IMG/VR virus record: IMGVR_UViG_3300020221_000005
Location: 1-64,000 of that record
Source: a virus
Reading direction: 5' to 3' (one strand)
Length of the DNA: 64,000 nucleotides
Numbering within the stretch: position 1 is the first letter of the stretch; each line of letters opens with the position of its first letter. Under the pieces are notes generated by a model. The model was not told where the DNA came from and searched no databases. It saw only the letters and a program-made list of their open reading frames with translations. Below, one piece after another: positions 23,346 through 30,275 of the stretch. The position numbers and the translations under genes are program-made.

Positions 23346-23478
23346 GTTAAAGATTATTTATATAAATTTGGTTTCCAATTTTATTTGTCTGTTGCGCAGA
23401 CGACCAGAAAAAAGTTGGCTGGTTGGAGGTTAACCAGAGAATAAAATATATTTTTTATTCTTAAAACCTCAGTTCGTT
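23346..23478 (+). ncRNA. Structured 5' leader or small RNA
   Basis: The leader has a hairpin GTCTG/CAGAC and a second CTGGTT/AACCAG enclosing GGAGG, the only good Shine-Dalgarno-like word nearby but far from the start codon. GACCAG can also compete for CTGGTT, giving alternative folds. Could be a cis-regulator of the membrane gene or a separate RNA. Confidence 0.45.
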
Positions 23479-23631
23479 ATGAAAAAACAAGTTAAAATAA
23501 ATAAAACACGTAGTCGAGTTAAGAAAACAAAAACCACTACTAATTCACCATTCACACTTTTAATCGATATTGGTAGAATTACTCTAATCACACTTCTTGT
23601 GGGCATCGCAATATGGGTTTTGTTTAAGTAG
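23479..23631 (+). CDS. Small single-span membrane protein
   Basis: 50 residues: basic head MKKQVKINKTRSRVKKTK, then one hydrophobic span IGRITLITLLVGIAIWVLF. Positive-inside topology. Possible holin-like or membrane-remodelling peptide; no family recognised. Confidence 0.55.
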   Translation: MKKQVKINKTRSRVKKTKTTTNSPFTLLIDIGRITLITLLVGIAIWVLFK

Positions 23632-23635
23632 AGGC

Positions 23636-23663
23636 TTGACTTTTTATAAAATTAGAGTATTCT
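23636..23663 (+). promoter_or_regulatory. Promoter of 23676 gene
   Basis: TTGACT 23636-23641, 16-nt spacer with TTTTATAAAA, TATTCT 23658-23663, 12 nt to ATG. Confidence 0.8.
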
Positions 23664-23675
23664 ATTTTTATATTT

Positions 23676-24035
23676 ATGACACCTTGGAAACACGCTGAAA
23701 CAACCGCCCATCGTTGGGGGGGTACCCCACTTGATTATATCAAAATCCATGATTGGTTTGATGAAACAAAATCATTTACTGGCGACTGGACACATCGTGC
23801 GTTAAGACACCATAGCGCGGGTATTCAGTGGGCAATCGAACATTTTGGCCACGTAGTCGTAAATAGTAAAGGTCAAAGTATTCCTGTAAAAGTTATTGCC
23901 GAACAACACGTTGAAGAAGATTGTGGTTGGATTCCTACACCTAAAGATTATCTCAAAGTATTGTCAAATAATCCCGAAAAGTGGATGCTTAAAGTAGGTA
24001 AAAAAACCGTCACTCAAAATTTGATAGTAAATTAA
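23676..24035 (+). CDS. DUF6915-like conserved protein
   Basis: 119 residues. Signature: PWKHAETTAHRWGGTPLDYI, IHDWFDETK, HRALRHHSAGIQWAIEHFG, VVNSKGQSIPVKVIAEQH, VEEDCGWIPTPKDYL. A widespread bacterial and phage family of unknown function (I recall DUF6915). The GGGGGGGTACCCC string in its 5' part is also found in intergenic hairpins of this genome. Confidence 0.75.
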   Translation: MTPWKHAETTAHRWGGTPLDYIKIHDWFDETKSFTGDWTHRALRHHSAGIQWAIEHFGHVVVNSKGQSIPVKVIAEQHVEEDCGWIPTPKDYLKVLSNNPEKWMLKVGKKTVTQNLIVN

Positions 24036-24078
24036 AATAAAGCTTGTTTATTAAAAAAAACTTGATATATTAAAAAAT

Positions 24079-24408
24079 ATGAAAATACATCCTCTAAATA
24101 AAGAAATCTATAACCTCGCCCTTAAACTTGGAGTTCAAAAAATTGAACTGAACTTTTCAGGAGGTAGCGATGAGGGTTATCTTGACGTAGTCGTTTATCC
24201 GTTCGGCACAGCTAATAAGGAAAATAATCTAACAACTAAAATTGAAGAATGGGCATGGAATGTTTATTCGTATAGCGGTGCAGGTGATGGAAATGACTAC
24301 GGTGATGATGTAGTCTATGACCTAGAAAAGAAAACCGTACATAGTTCCGAATGGTCTATGGTCCGACATGATAGTGGAAATTCTAAAATTTCATTACAAG
24401 TCGATTAA
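24079..24408 (+). CDS. Hypothetical protein
   Basis: 109 residues. FSGGSDEGYLDVVVYPFG, then WAWNVYSYSGAGDGNDYGDD is reminiscent of bacterial proteins with a (Y/S)GSGDSG motif (possibly DUF6878-like), but I am not sure. Acidic. Confidence 0.6.
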   Translation: MKIHPLNKEIYNLALKLGVQKIELNFSGGSDEGYLDVVVYPFGTANKENNLTTKIEEWAWNVYSYSGAGDGNDYGDDVVYDLEKKTVHSSEWSMVRHDSGNSKISLQVD

Positions 24409-24477
24409 ATCGCACAACTAAAATTAATAACATTTGCTAAAAAGTCAAACGATAAATTTCAAATCGATGGTATTTAA

Positions 24478-24552
24478 TTTAACGATAACGCAATGTAGGT
24501 AGGAATTGGTCCCCTACTCTTGACGCCTTTCGGTCGGTCGCATCTTTATTAT
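24478..24552 (-). ncRNA. Small structured RNA, family member E5
   Basis: The minus-strand promoter is TTGACT (24581-24586), 16-nt spacer, TAGACT (24559-24564). Core identical to E3 over GATGCGACCGACCGAAAGG and onward to GGGGACCA; P3 is GTAGG/CCTAC. The closing stem of E2/E3 is not evident here. Confidence 0.65.
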
Positions 24553-24610
24553 GCGTACAGTCTACTAAAAATTTATAAAAAGTCAACCGTTATTTTATAA
24601 AAAATGAAGA

Positions 24611-24639
24611 TTGACATTTTGAACTTTTATCGGTATTCT
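24611..24639 (+). promoter_or_regulatory. Promoter of 24710 gene
   Basis: TTGACA 24611-24616, 17-nt spacer, TATTCT 24634-24639; duplicates the promoter before tRNA-Lys. Confidence 0.7.
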
Positions 24640-24709
24640 ATTTTGACAGTTGAAAATTCTAAAATAAACTGATTGAAAAACTTCCTATAAATCTTATTTA
24701 ATAATAATT

Positions 24710-24835
24710 ATGACTGTATTATCTTTGGTATTCTATTTGGTTGGTGATTTTATCATTTGGATTTCTCAGATGGTTTCTAATCTCGGAAATTTACTATACT
24801 CTTTGGGAAATAAAATTTGTGAATGGGGTGATTAA
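24710..24835 (+). CDS. Very small membrane protein
   Basis: 41 residues, MTVLSLVFYLVGDFIIWISQ then MVSNLGNLLYSLGNKIC. Strongly hydrophobic amphipathic first half. Supported by the upstream promoter and open frame only. Confidence 0.45.
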   Translation: MTVLSLVFYLVGDFIIWISQMVSNLGNLLYSLGNKICEWGD

Positions 24836-24867
24836 AATAATATAATTAAATAATATTATTAAATAAT

Positions 24868-25014
24868 ATGTTTATTCAAGGCAAGTATATGAAAGTTATT
24901 GGAAATAATAAAGAAGGAATATGGTTCTTGGATGAGGAAGAATTGTATGAGATTTTTATTTCTTTTATTGATTTGCCTAAATATGCTGCAATTCATCCAG
25001 TTTTGGTGATGTGA
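24868..25014 (+). CDS. Small hypothetical protein
   Basis: 48 residues, MFIQGKYMKVIGNNKEGIWF followed by LDEEELYEIF; looks like a small beta-alpha domain. Sits between 24710 and the next promoter. Not recognised. Confidence 0.5.
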   Translation: MFIQGKYMKVIGNNKEGIWFLDEEELYEIFISFIDLPKYAAIHPVLVM

Positions 25015-25017
25015 GTC

Positions 25018-25045
25018 TTGACAAATAAAAAAACTTTGATAGGAT
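25018..25045 (+). promoter_or_regulatory. Promoter of 25052/25075
   Basis: TTGACA 25018-25023, 16-nt spacer AATAAAAAAACTTTGA, TAGGAT 25040-25045, 6 nt to ATG 25052. Confidence 0.85.
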
Positions 25046-25051
25046 TCTATT

Positions 25052-25078
25052 ATGATGAACAGCGCGGCCTTCGCATGA
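25052..25078 (+). CDS. Leaderless mini-ORF (8 codons) upstream of 25075
   Basis: MMNSAAFA then TGA. Its ATG sits exactly where transcription should begin, and its TGA overlaps the ATG of the next gene as ATGA. Inference: ribosomes load on the leaderless start, terminate, and reinitiate on the main gene. Confidence 0.5.
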   Translation: MMNSAAFA

Positions 25079-25398
25079 AATACCAAACCAAATACGACAG
25101 CCTGCAAATTTGGCACCTGCACAAACTGTTTGCCGATGAAGCCTTTTCGAAGTGGGTCGTCAACGAGATCGTCAGCGGCGAAAGAGACTTGTCACCCGAC
25201 GAGATTGAACTGCGTGATCAGGCGCTTAGAAACGCTGAAGTCGAACGCGCCTTCCTGCGTTCCCTCTGGTCCGCCCGCGAGGCTCGTCTGCACAACCCAA
25301 AGGAAACTTCGGCGCACTTGGATAAAGCTATGAAAGAAATAGAATTATATTATATTGCCCCAGGAATTATCAAATACAAAATCAAAAAGAAAAAATGA
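25075..25398 (+). CDS. Hypothetical helical protein
   Basis: 107 residues from ATG 25075. Helical and charged (FADEAFSKWVVNEIVSGERD; EIELRDQALRNAEVERAFLR), ending in KIKKKK. First 80 residues have GC-rich codons, the end is AT-rich, suggesting a recent join. The alternative TTG start at 25018 is the -35 box. Not recognised. Confidence 0.6.
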   Translation: MKYQTKYDSLQIWHLHKLFADEAFSKWVVNEIVSGERDLSPDEIELRDQALRNAEVERAFLRSLWSAREARLHNPKETSAHLDKAMKEIELYYIAPGIIKYKIKKKK

Positions 25399-25419
25399 TT
25401 ACCACAAGGAATGATAGCC

Positions 25420-25447
25420 TTGACAAATAAAAAAACTTTGATAGGAT
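25420..25447 (+). promoter_or_regulatory. Promoter of 25454 gene
   Basis: TTGACA 25420-25425, 16-nt spacer AATAAAAAAACTTTGA, TAGGAT 25442-25447, 6 nt to ATG. Confidence 0.85.
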
Positions 25448-25453
25448 CTTATT

Positions 25454-25708
25454 ATGATGACCGAGTTGACTAAACGTGAGCTTGAGATTATTCGGGTTGC
25501 GCTTTCCTACATGAGCAGCAACGTTTCTGATATAAACGAGGTCGTTGGCAAAGATTTTGATTCCAATTTTACCGAAGCCGAGGTTTGTGATGTCCAGAGA
25601 AAGTTGCTCTCCGAAGATCCGCTCTTCAAAGAGCTGATGGCGGAAGGTCTGGCGATGCAGGACCGCTTCTCGGCGGAACCGGTTTACGCTAAGACCGGCA
25701 AGGACTAG
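25454..25708 (+). CDS. Hypothetical protein
   Basis: 84 residues, acidic and helical (LTKRELEIIRVALSYMSSNV; AEVCDVQRKLLSEDPLFKEL). Leaderless. Not recognised. Confidence 0.6.
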   Translation: MMTELTKRELEIIRVALSYMSSNVSDINEVVGKDFDSNFTEAEVCDVQRKLLSEDPLFKELMAEGLAMQDRFSAEPVYAKTGKD

Positions 25709-25754
25709 CTTACGAGAACACGAGCAACTATCTGTTGCAACGATTATACAAGTC

Positions 25755-25782
25755 TTGACAAATAGAAAAACTTTGGTAGGAT
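25755..25782 (+). promoter_or_regulatory. Promoter of 25789 gene
   Basis: TTGACA 25755-25760, 16-nt spacer AATAGAAAAACTTTGG, TAGGAT 25777-25782, 6 nt to ATG. Confidence 0.85.
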
Positions 25783-25788
25783 TCTATT

Positions 25789-26004
25789 ATGAATTCTCAA
25801 AACTGCATGGCCAAATACGAAATTACCGTTGAAGAAATTTGTGAAATTCGTCACGCAATGGCAAATGCCAAAGGTGCTTTAATTGCAATCTCAAATTTTG
25901 AACAGTTAGATCACGTAAAAGATTTGATTCAATCTCACATCGAAAAGCTTGAATCCGCATTACAAACGAGTAACAAATGTTTGGACCGTCGTTCTGAAAA
26001 TTAA
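25789..26004 (+). CDS. Small helical protein
   Basis: 71 residues, helical (ITVEEICEIRHAMANAKGAL; LIQSHIEKLESAL). Three Cys without a ribbon pattern. Leaderless. Not recognised. Confidence 0.6.
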   Translation: MNSQNCMAKYEITVEEICEIRHAMANAKGALIAISNFEQLDHVKDLIQSHIEKLESALQTSNKCLDRRSEN

Positions 26005-26028
26005 CTTTTTAAGTTGGTTTTATTTTTT

Positions 26029-26244
26029 ATGCCTTCTAAAAAACAAAAACCCGGTTTTAGGACAAACTTAAGAAATCGTTACGAATTGGCGAGTCATTCA
26101 ATTTTTAATAAACTGCCTGCGTGGAAACAATCCGCGATTAAAATTGATCGACAAACAGGTAATTTTAACAGTCATGTAATGAACGAATATGCTAAACAAG
26201 TCGAAAATCTTGTCAATGATAACACTGAAATATTTTTGACGTAA
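26029..26244 (+). CDS. Small basic protein, LPxWK family copy 2
   Basis: 71 residues from ATG 26029. LPAWKQSAIKIDRQTGNFNS and MNEYAKQVENLV align with the 23116 product. Basic N-terminus MPSKKQKPGF. No standard promoter is visible, so it probably rides on the 25789 transcript. Confidence 0.6.
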   Translation: MPSKKQKPGFRTNLRNRYELASHSIFNKLPAWKQSAIKIDRQTGNFNSHVMNEYAKQVENLVNDNTEIFLT

Positions 26245-26259
26245 ACTAACCTTTTGAGG

Positions 26260-26287
26260 TTGACTTATTTTAAATTACTGATATTAT
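26260..26287 (+). promoter_or_regulatory. Promoter of 26297 gene
   Basis: TTGACT 26260-26265, 16-nt spacer, TATTAT 26282-26287, 9 nt (TTTTTCACA) to ATG. Confidence 0.85.
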
Positions 26288-26296
26288 TTTTTCACA

Positions 26297-26617
26297 ATGA
26301 ATCAACCAATCTACCACGAAACCTCGGCTGCCATTTACTTCGATAACGGTGACGGAAGTTTAACGGTTAAACAAAAACGAAACGTCACAATAAGGAAAAC
26401 CATCGCGACGTTTAAAAACGACGATCTTGGACGTTTAGCATATAAAAACTTCCGAAAAACTCTTGTTAATAAGGAAAATATCTATTGTCTTTACCGATGC
26501 CCTAATGACGGTAGAACTTATGACAAGACTGCTCCTTTTTCGACAAGTCGTTCTCGACGTGGTTCTATTCGTAAAAAATTTGCTAAAGTAATGACGGTTC
26601 TTCAATCAAATAGATAA
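26297..26617 (+). CDS. Basic protein, IYHES family copy 1
   Basis: 106 residues. Paralogue of 31603-31917: N(Q)PIYHE.S.A.Y.D.GDGSLT, then YCLYRCPNDGRTYD and SRRGSIRKK near the end. Two single cysteines, very basic C-terminus. Function unknown. Confidence 0.65.
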   Translation: MNQPIYHETSAAIYFDNGDGSLTVKQKRNVTIRKTIATFKNDDLGRLAYKNFRKTLVNKENIYCLYRCPNDGRTYDKTAPFSTSRSRRGSIRKKFAKVMTVLQSNR

Positions 26618-26622
26618 ATTCT

Positions 26623-26664
26623 ATGAAGATGAAAACCACTAAACCAAAACTCATTTCCGAATGA
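26623..26664 (+). CDS. Possible mini-ORF upstream of 26661
   Basis: MKMKTTKPKLISE then TGA overlapping the next ATG (ATGA). Same architecture as 25052 and 27097, but no promoter was found directly before it. Confidence 0.35.
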   Translation: MKMKTTKPKLISE

Positions 26665-26912
26665 AAACCATCGTCCTAGTGTTCGTTCAACAAGAAGGCG
26701 AACCGCAGTATTGCATCGGGCAAGTTGCGGTCGAAAACACGTTGCTTCGGGCCGATGAACCCGATGCCTTGCTGAAAGAACTTTGGGCGGAATGGCGGAA
26801 AGATGTTGAGGAACCCGATTCCGATTCCGAGTTCATTGATTGGCTTGTAACGAACAAGCCGGGATTTGATGCCGTTGTCATGCCAGTGACTTACACGGTT
26901 ATCAAAGACTAA
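26661..26912 (+). CDS. Hypothetical acidic protein
   Basis: 83 residues, acidic (ADEPDALLKELWAEWRKDVE; EPDSDSEFIDWLV), GC-richer codons. Not recognised. tRNA-Asn follows. Confidence 0.6.
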   Translation: MKTIVLVFVQQEGEPQYCIGQVAVENTLLRADEPDALLKELWAEWRKDVEEPDSDSEFIDWLVTNKPGFDAVVMPVTYTVIKD

Positions 26913-26966
26913 AAACTCATAATTCAAGAGTGAAAATATTATACAATTTGTTAAATCTTAAATAAT

Positions 26967-27041
26967 TCCAGAGTAGCTCAATTGGTAGATTGCGTTCGGC
27001 TGTTAACCGAAATGTTGTAGGTTCGAGTCCTACCTCTGGAG
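26967..27041 (+). tRNA. tRNA-Asn(GTT)
   Basis: 75 nt, no encoded CCA. Acceptor TCCAGAG/CTCTGGA, anticodon stem TTCGG/CCGAA with loop CTGTTAA (GTT 27002-27004), T loop TTCGAGT, discriminator G. Confidence 0.93.
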
Positions 27042-27059
27042 CTCTTTTAATTTTGAGGC

Positions 27060-27087
27060 TTGACTTTTTATAAAAATCTTCTATACT
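27060..27087 (+). promoter_or_regulatory. Promoter of 27097/27117
   Basis: TTGACT 27060-27065, 16-nt spacer with TTTTATAAAA, TATACT 27082-27087, 9 nt (TTCCTCACA) to ATG 27097. Confidence 0.88.
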
Positions 27088-27096
27088 TTCCTCACA

Positions 27097-27120
27097 ATGA
27101 AAAACGAAATGAAAATATGA
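27097..27120 (+). CDS. Leaderless mini-ORF (7 codons) upstream of 27117
   Basis: MKNEMKI then TGA overlapping the ATG of 27117 as ATGA. The ATG lies at the standard 9-nt distance from the -10 box, where a main start codon is normally found. Confidence 0.5.
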   Translation: MKNEMKI

Positions 27121-27362
27121 AACTCAATCATACATTTGAAGATTACTTTTGTCACCAAGGCCGCGAATACTATCTCTGTACGGATTACGAATTCGATCAT
27201 GCCGATAGATTACAACTCGCCAACTTCGCCATGTGGAAATCCAACCATTATGGCGACAAAATTTCGCAAAAAGAATTTGAAGCAGACCAAGAGCTCTATG
27301 ATACTGTCTGCGAAATTCTCGCAAATCAAAACCCGACTTGCTACGGCGGTGCGCCTTGCTAA
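27117..27362 (+). CDS. Hypothetical protein
   Basis: 81 residues from ATG 27117. HTFEDYFCHQGREYYLCTDY and a Cys near the C-terminus (NPTCYGGAPC). Acidic and aromatic. A structured RNA follows in the same direction and may share its transcript. Confidence 0.6.
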   Translation: MKLNHTFEDYFCHQGREYYLCTDYEFDHADRLQLANFAMWKSNHYGDKISQKEFEADQELYDTVCEILANQNPTCYGGAPC

Positions 27363-27417
27363 CTCGCGCAGCTTATCAATCGAAAAAGTTGTGCCAATCG
27401 TTCTTTAAAAACTTTTT

Positions 27418-27503
27418 GACAGCAGCATACATTGATGTATGAATACGATGAGTGAATCGTTGAAAGTATCTAGCCAACACCTAGCCGATGTTGGTCTGCT
27501 GTC
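27418..27503 (+). ncRNA. Cloverleaf-shaped RNA, not a tRNA
   Basis: Closing stem GACAGCAG/CTGCTGTC (8 bp) encloses three hairpins: CATACA-TTGA-TGTATG, ACGAT/ATCGT, and CCAACA/TGTTGG. The overall shape is tRNA-like, but stem lengths, loops and the lack of TTCRA exclude a functional tRNA. An intrinsic terminator follows directly. No promoter seen; probably processed from the 27117 transcript. Confidence 0.6.
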
Positions 27504-27509
27504 ATTCTT

Positions 27510-27545
27510 CTTTGGGTGTAGAAGTTTACACAAAGCGTTTTTTTT
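27510..27545 (+). terminator. Intrinsic terminator after cloverleaf RNA
   Basis: CTTT...GTGTA pairs with TACAC...AAAG, followed by GCG and a run of eight T. Confidence 0.8.
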
Positions 27546-27556
27546 CAAATTGAGGC

Positions 27557-27584
27557 TTGACGTTTTATAAAAATCCTCTATACT
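27557..27584 (+). promoter_or_regulatory. Promoter of 27594 gene
   Basis: TTGACG 27557-27562, 16-nt spacer with TTTTATAAAA, TATACT 27579-27584, 9 nt (GTTTTCACA) to ATG. Confidence 0.88.
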
Positions 27585-27593
27585 GTTTTCACA

Positions 27594-28097
27594 ATGAAAA
27601 TTAAAAAACACTCAGTCGTTAAGACCCTTGTTGACCTCCCGAGCCAGAATGATGTTAAACGAATCCTCCCGGCCGGCACCGTTGCTCAAGTGAGCAAGGT
27701 TTATCGTGATGGTAATCGGAAACTGTATCTCTACTGTAATTACTATGGTTTCTTGGCTGCCGAACACGAAGTCGAACTGACGCCTGGCAATCGTCAAGTT
27801 CCCAAGGTCGGTGACGTGTTCCTGACCTCATGGGGTTACGATCAGACCAACATCGACTTTTATCAGATTACCGCCGTGAAGGGTGAGTCGGTGAAGGTTC
27901 GTCAGATTCGTGGCGAGACAGTCAACTACGCCAATATGTCAGGCGAAGTACGGGCGGTTAAGGATTCGTTCTGTGGTGAGGAAATGACCAAAAGGTTGAA
28001 ATACTCCATCAAAGGCATCCCTTCCTTCAGAATTGCCAGTTACGCTAACGCTTTTCCTGATGACGGAGGCACCCACTTCTTCAGCGAGTGGCACTAA
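27594..28097 (+). CDS. Conserved phage/bacterial protein, SWGYDQTN family
   Basis: 167 residues. N-terminal half looks like a small SH3/KOW-type barrel (VKRILPAGTVAQVSKVYRDG). The C-terminal half has VGDVFLTSWGYDQTNIDFYQ, VRQIRGE and FRIASYANAF, ending FFSEWH; SWGYDQTN is the mark of a conserved hypothetical family. Function unknown. Leaderless. Confidence 0.7.
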   Translation: MKIKKHSVVKTLVDLPSQNDVKRILPAGTVAQVSKVYRDGNRKLYLYCNYYGFLAAEHEVELTPGNRQVPKVGDVFLTSWGYDQTNIDFYQITAVKGESVKVRQIRGETVNYANMSGEVRAVKDSFCGEEMTKRLKYSIKGIPSFRIASYANAFPDDGGTHFFSEWH

Positions 28098-28200
28098 CCC
28101 AACGTCTACAAGAGAATTTAGATTACATCTATGAAAGTTAATAACTAAATTTTAGCCTATCGAGGCATCCTAATCGCCTCCGAATTCATTGTCCACTCTT

Positions 28201-28233
28201 GTTCCGTAGTGGGGCTTACACGGAACATTTTTT
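28201..28233 (+). terminator. Terminator immediately before 28238 gene
   Basis: GTTCCGT (28201-28207) pairs with ACGGAAC (28220-28226), followed by A and seven T. It ends 5 nt before the next ATG, so it either ends upstream transcription or attenuates the downstream gene. A second hairpin GAGGC/GCCTC lies at about 28162-28180. Confidence 0.75.
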
Positions 28234-28237
28234 TACC

Positions 28238-28420
28238 ATGAAAATTACACCAATTAAAGATTGTGTCAATTACATCGTTGGTTGTGGCTTTACTTTCGAG
28301 GGAAAGGCGGGCAGAAACACCTACGTTTTTCGTAAAAATGTAGGAACCATGCCGAATGGGAGCGACGTGGTTTTCTTCACTCTGTCAGAACTTCGTCACG
28401 CTGAAAAGTTTGGATGGTAA
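28238..28420 (+). CDS. Small hypothetical protein
   Basis: 60 residues from ATG 28238 (longer frame from 28199 crosses the terminator). MKITPIKDCVNYIVGCGFTF, then RNTYVFRKNVG and FFTLSELRHAEKFG. Not recognised. No promoter; expression must come through the terminator. Confidence 0.5.
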   Translation: MKITPIKDCVNYIVGCGFTFEGKAGRNTYVFRKNVGTMPNGSDVVFFTLSELRHAEKFGW

Positions 28421-28428
28421 AAAAACAG

Positions 28429-28456
28429 TCGACTTTGTATAAAAATCCTCTATACT
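28429..28456 (+). promoter_or_regulatory. Promoter of 28466 gene
   Basis: TCGACT 28429-28434, 16-nt spacer with TATAAAAA, TATACT 28451-28456, 9 nt (GTTTTTACA) to a GTG start. Confidence 0.82.
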
Positions 28457-28465
28457 GTTTTTACA

Positions 28466-28735
28466 GTGAAAATTGAAAATTACATCGGACCTAAAATGAA
28501 AGCAACCATTGCTCCTCTCGAAATCGCTGTGAACCACACTGTTCGCCCCGATGTGGGACGTGAATTTATCTCCTTCTCGATCACTGGTTGGGATGACGTT
28601 AAGAAATTAACTAAAAAGGTGCTTGTCTATGACGGACGTAAGTTTGTGTTCTCCTGCTGGGATTCCGACAGAATGGAGTGCGTGTTCTATCGCATGTTGG
28701 ATGGTTCGACAATCACCGCGAAAATTGCAAAATAA
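28466..28735 (+). CDS. Hypothetical protein, leaderless GTG start
   Basis: 89 residues. The GTG sits at the standard 9-nt distance from the -10 box. Beta-rich (VGREFISFSITGWDDVKKLT; VLVYDGRKFVFSCWDSDRME). Not recognised. Three nucleotides separate it from the next gene. Confidence 0.6.
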   Translation: MKIENYIGPKMKATIAPLEIAVNHTVRPDVGREFISFSITGWDDVKKLTKKVLVYDGRKFVFSCWDSDRMECVFYRMLDGSTITAKIAK

Positions 28736-28738
28736 TCT

Positions 28739-29512
28739 ATGAAAAGTGTTAAAATAAAAAGCAAGTGTGGCACAACAATGGAAATACTATCATTCGATCC
28801 TGTATTAGAACTATTCTATTGTTTTATGCCTGTTTTAAAGAAGACTTTTAGTATTCATTCTTCTGGCATTGACATTGATGAAGAAAAACTAGATACTCTT
28901 AAAGAGGAGATGACAAATAAAACCAACCTACAACGTCTTACTGTGGGCAGCTGTCTTGCTGTCTCAAACCTCATAGACAAGACCGTTCGTTATACGACGA
29001 CTGGAAAAACTTTCTCCATCGACGTTTTAGAGAGCGATTACGGAAACAAATCGAAGGCGAATAATCTCATTACCATGCATTCTGTTAGCTGTGCTCGCAA
29101 GGCATCTTTTGACGAATTTGTGTCTATGGTAGACAATGACTACTTCGAGGAATTTGTGTATTTGTTCACCCCTGGTCGCGGCTGGACCACTCTTTACCCA
29201 CTGTTGGATATGAGCGGCGGACATAAGAAATCACCAGTAACAGAATACGTTATTTCTCGCCTTAACAAGATAGCGCCAGGTTTTCTATTATTTCCAAAGG
29301 ATTTTCAATGGCTTTTGGAACTAAACCGTTGCCATGGAAAGACGAAGATCACGAATGAAAGTCTAGTATCGGCAATGCGTAAGGCTCTGCCAAAGGAAAC
29401 GGAAAAATACTCTAAGAAATATGATAAATTCCCCGCAATGTGCGATCCGTGGGAGCTACTGATCGAAGCGGGGATTTGTGATATACACACTATTGCGACA
29501 AAAAATTTATGA
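28739..29512 (+). CDS. Hypothetical protein
   Basis: 257 residues, alpha/beta, several dispersed Cys. Contains MTNKTNLQRLTVGSCLAVSN and ELNRCHGKTKITNESLVSAM. Not recognised. ATGA overlap with the next gene. Confidence 0.6.
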   Translation: MKSVKIKSKCGTTMEILSFDPVLELFYCFMPVLKKTFSIHSSGIDIDEEKLDTLKEEMTNKTNLQRLTVGSCLAVSNLIDKTVRYTTTGKTFSIDVLESDYGNKSKANNLITMHSVSCARKASFDEFVSMVDNDYFEEFVYLFTPGRGWTTLYPLLDMSGGHKKSPVTEYVISRLNKIAPGFLLFPKDFQWLLELNRCHGKTKITNESLVSAMRKALPKETEKYSKKYDKFPAMCDPWELLIEAGICDIHTIATKNL

Positions 29513-29700
29513 AAAGAGTAATTATTGACAATAAATACACTTATGAAACCAACATACCACGTCTTCGTGTGGGCAACAAAGTCGTCCTTCCTACGCCGTA
29601 TTGGTTAAGAGATGTTCGGGGGAACACGTGGATAGGACGAATCACTTCCATGACCAGCACTTATGAGGGATATTGTGAAAAAATTATCAGTAGAGCTTGA
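29509..29700 (+). CDS. Small hypothetical protein
   Basis: 63 residues, MKRVIIDNKYTYETNIPRLR, then GNKVVLPTPYWLRD. Starts in an ATGA overlap. Its TGA stop is the TGA inside the following TTGACA element (29697-29702), which may be a promoter for 29760. Confidence 0.55.
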   Translation: MKRVIIDNKYTYETNIPRLRVGNKVVLPTPYWLRDVRGNTWIGRITSMTSTYEGYCEKIISRA

Positions 29701-29759
29701 CAAATCCAACCCAATCTGTTAAAAGTAATAATAAATAGTATTCAACAATAAAACCTACT

Positions 29760-30275
29760 ATGCCAAACTGGTGCAATAATCAAATTGAAATTACCGCAAC
29801 CTCTCCACAAGAGTTTAAGAAATTCCATGAACATATGGGAGATTATTTTTCTTTTGAACGAATCGTTCCCACGCCGCTTGCTGCGGATGGTAAAGTTATA
29901 GAGAACTGGTACACTTGGCGGCTCGAACATTGGGGAACCAAGTGGGACTTGGAGAAGGAAGAATTTCTTGCTGGGAATCAAGATGCTTGGAAATTTTCTG
30001 ATACGGATGATTCTGTGACTTTGAATTTCGATACCGCTTGGGGGCCACCAATCGAAGCCTTAAAAAATTTGGTGGAGAAGTTTCCTGCGCTCACGATAGA
30101 CCTTAAGTATTTTGAACCGGGAATGGCTTTCGGCGGCGTGGCGAATTTTTCTGCGCGAGATGGTTTTACTGAACGATGTTACAAAAGCCATGAGCCAGAA
30201 TATGCAGAGCTTGTCGAGGATTTTTCTTACCAAGACGAAAATCTTTCGCCAGATCAAGACGAAGGAAAACTTTAA
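29760..30275 (+). CDS. Api92-like ferredoxin-fold phage protein
   Basis: 171 residues. MPNWCNNQIEIT at the start, then F..I.PTPL, ENWYTWRLEHWGTKWD, FDTAWGPPIEAL and YFEPGMAFGGV match the Api92-like family (ferredoxin-like domain, DUF1281-related) of phages and bacteria. Function unknown. The last 12 bases begin an 80-bp segment duplicated at 34032. Confidence 0.85.
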   Translation: MPNWCNNQIEITATSPQEFKKFHEHMGDYFSFERIVPTPLAADGKVIENWYTWRLEHWGTKWDLEKEEFLAGNQDAWKFSDTDDSVTLNFDTAWGPPIEALKNLVEKFPALTIDLKYFEPGMAFGGVANFSARDGFTERCYKSHEPEYAELVEDFSYQDENLSPDQDEGKL

